Assembly: GCA_013153895.1 (NCBI GenBank)
Contig: JAADDN010000062.1
Coordinates: 1-5,104 of the forward strand
Direction of reading: 5' to 3'
Length of the DNA stretch: 5,104 nt
Source: Thermoproteota archaeon
GTDB taxonomy: Archaea; Thermoproteota; Thermoprotei; Thermoproteales; Thermocladiaceae
The notes beneath the pieces are model-generated. The model made no database searches, had not been told where the DNA came from, and saw only the letters and a list, made by a program, of their open reading frames with translations. Below, piece by piece: positions 1 to 5,104 of this stretch. Each line of letters begins with the position of its first letter. Positions within the stretch are counted from its first letter, which is position 1. A program made the position numbers and the translations under genes.

Positions 1-171
1 AAAATCTACACTGCATATCCACCCGCAACGATAACAATCAATAACACACTAATAACAAGCTGTACAGTCGAAGAAAGCAACGGGTATTATAAAATAACAC
101 TATACAACGTAAGAGAAGGACAACAAATAATCAAAATATATGGATCACCAGCACGAGAAATAACAATATAG
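1..171 (+). CDS. C-terminal end of an unidentified protein (5'-truncated by window edge)
   Basis: Frame 1 is open from the first base to a TAG at 169-171 and gives the last 56 residues of a protein whose start lies left of the window. The visible tail is rich in Thr, Ile, Asn and Tyr and alternates polar and hydrophobic residues in short stretches, for example YYKITLYNV followed by QQIIKIYG. That pattern suggests beta strands of an Ig-like or other beta-sandwich domain, as is common at the C-termini of archaeal surface or secreted proteins. There is no membrane anchor or catalytic motif in this piece. Codons are strongly A-ending (ACA, ATA, GAA), and the segment looks more A-rich than the cmr genes opposite. 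It is convergent with the cmr genes, so it is not part of their operon. I do not recognise the family. The reading frame is well supported by its clean, protein-like composition, but the function is unknown. Confidence 0.7.
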   Translation, partial: KIYTAYPPATITINNTLITSCTVEESNGYYKITLYNVREGQQIIKIYGSPAREITI

Positions 172-289
172 AGTATATAGCGATATTGCTCATATTACCA
201 TGTCGGCGAACCACTAGTAAATTAAACAAACGGATCTTATTCTGCTCTTCAACTAGTACTCGTTGAGCAGAGACAAAGAAATATTAATG
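172..289. other. Convergent intergenic region
   Basis: This AT-rich 118-base gap separates the TAG stop of the plus-strand gene from the TAG stop of cmr3 on the minus strand. I see no coding frame of useful length and no RNA gene. It contains an imperfect inverted repeat (242-270) and T-rich stretches on the minus strand, so its likely role is transcription termination. For the plus-strand gene I see no clear T-tract after its stop. Confidence 0.6.
219..270 (-). terminator. Possible terminator of the cmr operon: hairpin plus T-rich tract
   Basis: CTGCTC at 242-247 is the inverse complement of GAGCAG at 265-270. Inside, AAC (251-253) can also pair with GTT (262-264) after a 3-base bulge, leaving an 8-base loop. 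Read on the minus strand, the hairpin is followed about 11 bases later by TTTGTTTAATTT (219-230). A second T-rich run (ATTTCTTTGTCT, about 275-286) lies between the cmr3 stop and the hairpin. Archaeal RNA polymerase ends mainly at T-rich stretches and does not need a hairpin, so the tracts are the stronger hint. The assignment is inferred from position and sequence only. Confidence 0.3.
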
Positions 290-1447
290 CTAAGGATGAG
301 CATTAATTACAGGTAGCAGGTACTTAGTGGTCAGTAAACCCATATGAACATTAAAGATTATTGTTCCGGGAGACAATGCTATTAATGGATTATCCTTCTT
401 GAACTCCTCAAATAGCTTACCGCTAGTAAATGTTCTACCCATCCTCATATATCGTGTCTTGCCTTGTATTGGGTGATGTGTATAGATTGTTATGTTGGTA
501 TTTTTGGTGGGGAGATTAATTGTTAGAGGCGAGATAACAGTGTAGTACTTGGACGGCTCTAACTCGGAGGGTATTAGACTATTTAGCATAGATAATAGAT
601 CATCAGCGATTCTTCCTCCATGGTGTTTAATATTGATAATGATCGGTCTCTGTTTAATAGATAATGCCCCTGGGAGAGATTGAACCTGAGGACTTCCACT
701 TGTATGGCGTGCTAAGACTATGATCTCGTATTCAGCGTGTTCTCCACCCGTTATTAGTTGATAATCTATTACTGGCTCAGTGTATATCATGCGCTCCTTA
801 GCAGTCTTAGTTCTCCTATTCAGCCCTATCTTTGTATTGTACTGCAAGATATTATCCCTACTAATATAATCCGGTAGCGTGTATGCTGTTTCGTTTTTTG
901 GAATATATCTTCCTATACGAGTCATCTTTAAGGGTGTGGTCAGGCTTATCCCTTTGCAAGGATTCTCCACTGGTTTAATAGCACTTGAAATAAGATCTAT
1001 TGCTGCCCTACAATACTCCCTATAGGTATTAGCAATACTGACGCTACCATTACGTTTTTCGAGGAGTTTAAGGAGACCAGTTCCTATGTCTATGTAAACA
1101 GCATCCTCATTGCCAATAGTTTTTACATGGAGGAAGGGGCCATAGTATAGGATATTAGTATTTGTGCCGAGGAGCATCTCTGTTATTTTTTCCAAATACT
1201 CGTTGTAGTCTTTAGGTCTTGATAGTTCGAAGATATCCGGGGATGAACTACTTGCGAGGGCGATGCCGAGCGAACCGATCAGGGTCTCTAATCGGGGAAG
1301 AAGAGGTTCTTCTCCAGGGAAGGAGGCGGGTCCTCCACTACCTATACCTCTGTCTCCAGGACCATGTAGTATTAGCTGTGGCTTTACAAGCCTATATGTT
1401 ATACTAGTTATCGGATCTTCGGAGCGTTCATGATCTTTGTTTTCCAC
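290..1447 (-). CDS. cmr3: Type III-B CRISPR effector subunit Cmr3 (Cas5-like RAMP)
   Basis: The 385-residue protein fits Cmr3, which is usually about 300-400 residues. In known Cmr complexes Cmr3 pairs with Cas10/Cmr2 at the foot of the complex and recognises the 5' tag of the crRNA. Seen here are a first strand YRLVKPQLILHG (18-29), a Gly-rich loop (29-40), the family's LPRLETLIGSLGIAL segment (50-64), and KIGLNRRTKTAKERMIYTEP (206-225). The last matches the Cmr3 hallmark of an 'iGi-ldr-Tkta-eg-lYt' stretch. A C-terminal GRTFTSG...SPGTIIF (337-365) resembles the closing Gly-rich part of the family. The usual GGEGR-like loop seems replaced by HHGGR (275-279). The start is GTG, supported by a GAGG Shine-Dalgarno 9 bases upstream and by the lack of any in-frame ATG until residue 91. 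The first 17 or so residues are polar and charged and may be a disordered extension. The gene follows cas10 by 3 bases and must be cotranscribed with it. Cmr3 is the best call; a related Cas5-group RAMP is the alternative. Confidence 0.83.
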   Translation of the reverse strand: MENKDHERSEDPITSITYRLVKPQLILHGPGDRGIGSGGPASFPGEEPLLPRLETLIGSLGIALASSSSPDIFELSRPKDYNEYLEKITEMLLGTNTNILYYGPFLHVKTIGNEDAVYIDIGTGLLKLLEKRNGSVSIANTYREYCRAAIDLISSAIKPVENPCKGISLTTPLKMTRIGRYIPKNETAYTLPDYISRDNILQYNTKIGLNRRTKTAKERMIYTEPVIDYQLITGGEHAEYEIIVLARHTSGSPQVQSLPGALSIKQRPIIINIKHHGGRIADDLLSMLNSLIPSELEPSKYYTVISPLTINLPTKNTNITIYTHHPIQGKTRYMRMGRTFTSGKLFEEFKKDNPLIALSPGTIIFNVHMGLLTTKYLLPVINAHP

Positions 1448-1450
1448 GAG

Positions 1451-4400
1451 TTATCGCCTCGTCCTAGTTGATGCGTTATAGAAAATATTCGCTACTCCGA
1501 GCAGTTCGGGGAGGCAGGCATTATTATCTATAATACTATTGACAAGATTAGTCGAGAATATCCTGTATAGGGCTGTCTCACCTTGTTTTTTCTCAAGTAA
1601 TCCAAGCAATGTATTGTACCTACCTCCCTTGTTGCGGGATATGAGGCTATAGAGTAGCTGTGCTTGGAGCGAGGCCATTGACGAGCTCTTATCGTGTGAG
1701 AGTATATCATCTATGTCTGGAACAAGATTATAGAGATCCCTGTATATACTTCTCGTCAACACATTGTTCTCGACCAGCGTATTGAGAAGCAAAGTATAGG
1801 ATATTAGTTCCCCAGCCCTTATCACGGCTTGCTTGTGTGTGCTGGTATCATTCAAGCTTATCATGGGAGATAAGGGCAGGCTCTGCTCTCCACCAACCTT
1901 TCTAAGCAGACCAGGGGATCTCTGATATGCAGGTGTTGGTACGTGTCCGTAGAGAACAGTGATTTTGTCTCCTCCTTCCCGCTTAGAGATCCTTGCGAGA
2001 TTAATGGCTGATATAAGTGAATAGTACATATGGTCTTTGTAGTGTGTTAGTCTAACACCAATACTTATTCCTCCCGAGAGTACTGCTGGTATATAGTATT
2101 GTTCGTCAGTAAAGATCATCGGCTTAGGAGTTACGGGTAGAAAGCCCGACGCACCTCTATATGATCCCCAGTAGAGTTTCCTTAGAATTAAAACGTAAAG
2201 TAATGGGGGCTCATAAAAGCCTAGCTCTAATAGTTTTTCCTTAACGGTCTCTACGTAATCGCTATCTTGTTTCTCGATGAAAATCTGCAGTACGTCTTTG
2301 AGGAAGGGATTAAGAATATCATAGTAAAAATCTCTCATATTATCTCCAACAGCGTAGGAAGCCATGCGGAGCGGTAGCCATGCTGGCAACAGGATAAGGC
2401 CTTCATCACCGCCCATAAAAACTGGTACTCCGCCTAAGAGGAGAGCTGAAGTAGCCATTTTAAACAATACATGCTGTAGGGCATTAGCTACTGCACGATG
2501 ATAAGAGGGCGTAACTAATACGGTTGCTTCACCATCTATTATATCCGGTAATTTCATGCATTTCAGGCTTGATTCTAGTTCGAAAAAGTTTTTCATAATG
2601 TCTTGTTTATCCGAAGAAGATCTACTATAGGCTTCTCTTAGGGACGCCAACATATATTCCAGGTACTTCTTGGCGTCAATATATTCATCTCCTTTCCCAA
2701 GTGCTTTAATAAGACCTATCATCGTTCTAGAAACCATGTCTGCATCAAAATAAACTATAGCATAGTTTGTTCTCGGCTTTCTTAGAGACATTATGATATC
2801 GCGGATGAGAAGCTTGATATGCCTATCACTATCGCTATCACCGAGCGCCCCGCTGATCTCAGATAATACAATCGATAACGTATCTATGAATTCTCTGTAC
2901 TTCTTCGAATTACCTATTTTGTCAAGTAGATCGTATAGAGGAGTTTTCAAAACACTGAGAACAACATCTCTCACAATCTCAAAATTATCTTCTAACTTCT
3001 CATCACGAGTCTCAGGATTGTCGGAAGAACTACTATTCCTTCTAGGTCCACTACTTATTAATTTCTTGACAGCTTCGTTCAATAACCATGGGAAATACAG
3101 TCTTTTTGAACTACTGGCTCTACGTGTCTCACTGCATCCTATTTCATCGCATAGCTTCCTTGCTTTTTCAGCTAGTTTCTCAACATATTGAACATATTTT
3201 TCTCCTAAGATATCTCCTTTATCGCGGATTATAATGAGTGATTCGACGAGCCCAAGCTTATAGGCTAGACCAGCTATATCGTCAGTAGCTGGGAAAACAA
3301 TATCGATTTCATAATTGCATGTATTCATATTATGTTGAGGAGAATTCGGTGAACACTTAAGATAATCATAGATCTCTTCCAGTATATTTGTTATAAAGAA
3401 CCTGGTGCCAGACAATCTCTTAACTATGCAGTAAGGACATAGTCTCTCGCCCGGTTTGAATATCTTCCTAACTATATCAGTTACTTTTTCTATATCTTCG
3501 GGTAACTTAAGCACTAAGGCAATAGACGTAGCAAAATCTTCGTAACCTTCTTCGTTTGGGACTCTTAGATAAGCAACGCCATGACGACATACTGTACAGC
3601 TCTTCCAAGGTTGATCACTGCCATAACCGCTGGGAAGAAGTCTATTCGGCACTGGATTCTTCGTCTTCGAGAGGAGGCCCAAGTACTCTGTAAGCCAGAA
3701 GGCAATTGTGTAGAGTAGCTTTGTAAAACTTACTTGTTTATCACCGGGTAATTCATTAAGCAATTTACGGAGCTTATCTAAAACGATGTTACTGGACAAA
3801 TCTGCAGTCATATATTCCGGGAATAAATCAATCTTCCCAATACTAGTGCCTCCACTGTCACTAGATATCTGGCCATAGATCTTATAGACATTAGCATTTA
3901 ACAAATAATTATATCCAGGGATCTGAGCATTATGGAGGACTTTGACGACAGTAACACTGAGAGTTAAAGGAGGTTTACCCATTACATCCCTAAGCGCCTT
4001 ATGTATTCTATCAACATATTCTCTTCTTAAAGTTTGTATTTTCTTCTTGTCTTCATCCCTCTCGTTTCTTATTTGCTCGTCTATTTTTCTAATAGCCTCT
4101 TCTACTCGATCCAGTATGTTCTCTACTATCTTCTGCCAAAAACCAATATATCTCTCTGCTATGTGCTTGACTAGATCATCTGCATACTCATCTATTTTTT
4201 CCCGTCTAGCCACATTTATTCCTCTAATCCCACTTATTCCCGGGTCTCTCACTAAAGGTATGAATAAATACATCTGTGACGGGATCCATGCATAGTGAGG
4301 AAATGGATGATCTTTGTCGAACCAGTAGATACTACTCGCGATCTCTTCGATCAGACTCCCAGATATCTTTCCTTTATCGTTAATCAATTTATATAGTAGT

Positions 4401-5104
4401 GATATGTAGTGCTGGTTCCACCTATGCTCGGGGAATACGAGTATGTCAGGACCTAGTTTTTCAACCAGTTCTTCGACGATATACCATATCCACGCTCCGA
4501 GCATCCATGACGAAAACCATAAGTCAGATAATTTTCTCGAACCAGTAATCCAGTCTTTTATGCCATCGAGAGATATTCTCAGTATAATAAATGAATACAA
4601 ACCATCGCCGGACTTACTAGCCATATTTACAGCAGTCGCAGTAGCAAACAAGTGGTCAAAGATGCTATGATGAGGTACACGTGTATCTGCTGGCGTGACC
4701 AGGTTTTTCGCTACTTCTTCTTCAGTTAATGATTTTGGACAGGGATGGTTCTCATCGCATCTATATAGCATTGGTTCGAGAAGAAACGATAATAGATGGT
4801 AGAAGAGGCCTAGCTGCTCATTATCGCTTTTTAAGTATTTGCTAATTTCTTGAACTATTTCTTTGATGCATTCATCAATTAATTTTATTAGTTCTGAGCG
4901 AATATTGTTAAGCTCATTATTCTTTAGGGGTTTAGACAATATATTGATAGAGGGAAGGAAGGGATTAGCAAGACCGGATCTTATCAGAGAAGTTATGTCT
5001 TTGTATTTCTCCATTATCAAGTATCTATCGAAAGATGATGCCAGAACATCGGCTTTTTTGACTAGGCTTTCAAGGTTTTCACAGTTATAGAGGTCTAGTA
5101 GTTT
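1451..5104 (-). CDS. cmr2: Type III-B CRISPR effector large subunit Cas10/Cmr2 (start outside window)
   Basis: Cas10/Cmr2 is the large subunit of the Cmr complex; on target-RNA binding it makes cyclic oligoadenylates and, in some members, cuts DNA with an N-terminal HD domain. The frame is open to the window edge; 1217 residues are visible (numbered from the edge). In order: KKADVLASSFDR (16-27), matching the conserved 'AD-lAS--DR' near Cmr2 N-termini; TPADTRVPHHSIFDHLFATA (137-156), the Cmr2 HD-region signature with Asp150-His151; a long charged helix, perhaps coiled coil (309-374); a zinc-finger pair CxxC...CxxC (Cys503, 506, 556, 559); a Ser-rich polar linker (686-706); the second palm domain with FDAD (786-789) and GGDE (898-901); THYKDHMYYSLISAINLARI (1020-1039), the palm-2 helix usually seen as 'aHyk-PL--al--A'; and a helical C-terminal domain. 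The GGDD motif is GGDE here. The first His-Asp of the HD domain would lie upstream, so nuclease competence cannot be judged. At more than 1217 residues it is well above the 871 of Pyrococcus furiosus Cmr2. A TTG at 5018-5020 and an ATG at 5012-5014 are internal, not starts. Confidence 0.94.
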   Translation of the reverse strand, partial: KLLDLYNCENLESLVKKADVLASSFDRYLIMEKYKDITSLIRSGLANPFLPSINILSKPLKNNELNNIRSELIKLIDECIKEIVQEISKYLKSDNEQLGLFYHLLSFLLEPMLYRCDENHPCPKSLTEEEVAKNLVTPADTRVPHHSIFDHLFATATAVNMASKSGDGLYSFIILRISLDGIKDWITGSRKLSDLWFSSWMLGAWIWYIVEELVEKLGPDILVFPEHRWNQHYISLLYKLINDKGKISGSLIEEIASSIYWFDKDHPFPHYAWIPSQMYLFIPLVRDPGISGIRGINVARREKIDEYADDLVKHIAERYIGFWQKIVENILDRVEEAIRKIDEQIRNERDEDKKKIQTLRREYVDRIHKALRDVMGKPPLTLSVTVVKVLHNAQIPGYNYLLNANVYKIYGQISSDSGGTSIGKIDLFPEYMTADLSSNIVLDKLRKLLNELPGDKQVSFTKLLYTIAFWLTEYLGLLSKTKNPVPNRLLPSGYGSDQPWKSCTVCRHGVAYLRVPNEEGYEDFATSIALVLKLPEDIEKVTDIVRKIFKPGERLCPYCIVKRLSGTRFFITNILEEIYDYLKCSPNSPQHNMNTCNYEIDIVFPATDDIAGLAYKLGLVESLIIIRDKGDILGEKYVQYVEKLAEKARKLCDEIGCSETRRASSSKRLYFPWLLNEAVKKLISSGPRRNSSSSDNPETRDEKLEDNFEIVRDVVLSVLKTPLYDLLDKIGNSKKYREFIDTLSIVLSEISGALGDSDSDRHIKLLIRDIIMSLRKPRTNYAIVYFDADMVSRTMIGLIKALGKGDEYIDAKKYLEYMLASLREAYSRSSSDKQDIMKNFFELESSLKCMKLPDIIDGEATVLVTPSYHRAVANALQHVLFKMATSALLLGGVPVFMGGDEGLILLPAWLPLRMASYAVGDNMRDFYYDILNPFLKDVLQIFIEKQDSDYVETVKEKLLELGFYEPPLLYVLILRKLYWGSYRGASGFLPVTPKPMIFTDEQYYIPAVLSGGISIGVRLTHYKDHMYYSLISAINLARISKREGGDKITVLYGHVPTPAYQRSPGLLRKVGGEQSLPLSPMISLNDTSTHKQAVIRAGELISYTLLLNTLVENNVLTRSIYRDLYNLVPDIDDILSHDKSSSMASLQAQLLYSLISRNKGGRYNTLLGLLEKKQGETALYRIFSTNLVNSIIDNNACLPELLGVANIFYNASTRTRR
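1457..1460 (-). promoter_or_regulatory. Ribosome binding site of cmr3
   Basis: On the minus strand the sequence GAGG lies inside the last codons of cas10, with 9 bases between it and the GTG start of cmr3. It supports the GTG start and implies that ribosomes ending on cas10 can reinitiate at once on cmr3, giving coupled translation of two subunits that bind each other. Confidence 0.55.

Noticed and set aside
171..186. TATA-like string (GTATATAGCGATATT) as a promoter
   Set aside because: It falls between two convergent stop codons, with no gene starting downstream on either strand. It is more likely plain AT-rich spacer.
1219..1407. A 62-codon plus-strand open frame inside cmr3
   Set aside because: It lies opposite conserved Cmr3 sequence, gives a product with no recognisable composition or motif, and has no supporting context. 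It is a shadow frame.
1528..1710. A 60-codon minus-strand frame overlapping the end of cas10
   Set aside because: It is out of frame inside the conserved helical C-terminal domain of Cas10 and has no protein-like features or separate context.
2793..4295. Plus-strand open frames antisense to cas10 (about 2793-3191 and 3942-4295)
   Set aside because: Their Ser/Leu-rich products mirror the charged and polar codons of Cas10 on the other strand. The Cas10 frame is continuous and carries family motifs through both stretches.
1..5104. CRISPR array, since cas genes are present
   Set aside because: I saw no regularly spaced direct repeats. Nearly all the sequence is coding, and the only non-coding gap is 118 bases long with no repeat units.

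Overview
The window looks like a piece of a hyperthermophilic archaeal genome, most likely a crenarchaeon (Thermoproteota). The signs are heavy use of ATA for Ile and AGA/AGG for Arg, a GTG start, and large Cmr proteins of the archaeal kind. The genus cannot be fixed from the sequence alone.

The minus strand carries the end of a type III-B CRISPR-Cas effector operon and fills almost everything from 290 to 5104. Reading from the right edge, the first gene is cas10/cmr2, the large signalling subunit. It is already open at the window edge, so its true start and first HD-domain residues lie outside. A cmr3 gene follows after a gap of only 3 bases. Both subunits belong to one ribonucleoprotein. 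In the known Cmr complexes the Cas10-Cmr3 pair forms the base that holds the 5' tag of the crRNA, and Cas10 turns target-RNA binding into cyclic oligoadenylate synthesis. The other Cmr subunits (Cmr4, Cmr5, Cmr6, Cmr1) are not here. As cmr3 is the last gene of this run, they should lie upstream, beyond 5104, or elsewhere.

At the left edge, positions 1-171 on the plus strand hold the C-terminal end of an unrelated, convergent gene. It is a Thr/Ile/Asn-rich, probably beta-stranded tail that reads through from outside the window. The 118 bases between the two convergent stop codons (172-289) contain an imperfect hairpin and T-rich stretches that could end the cmr transcript.

There is no CRISPR array, tRNA, rRNA or insertion sequence in the window. 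The points most worth a second look are the GGDE (instead of GGDD) cyclase motif in Cas10, the false TTG start that would truncate Cas10, the in-frame Cas10-stop-Cmr3 junction, and the altered glycine motif in Cmr3.
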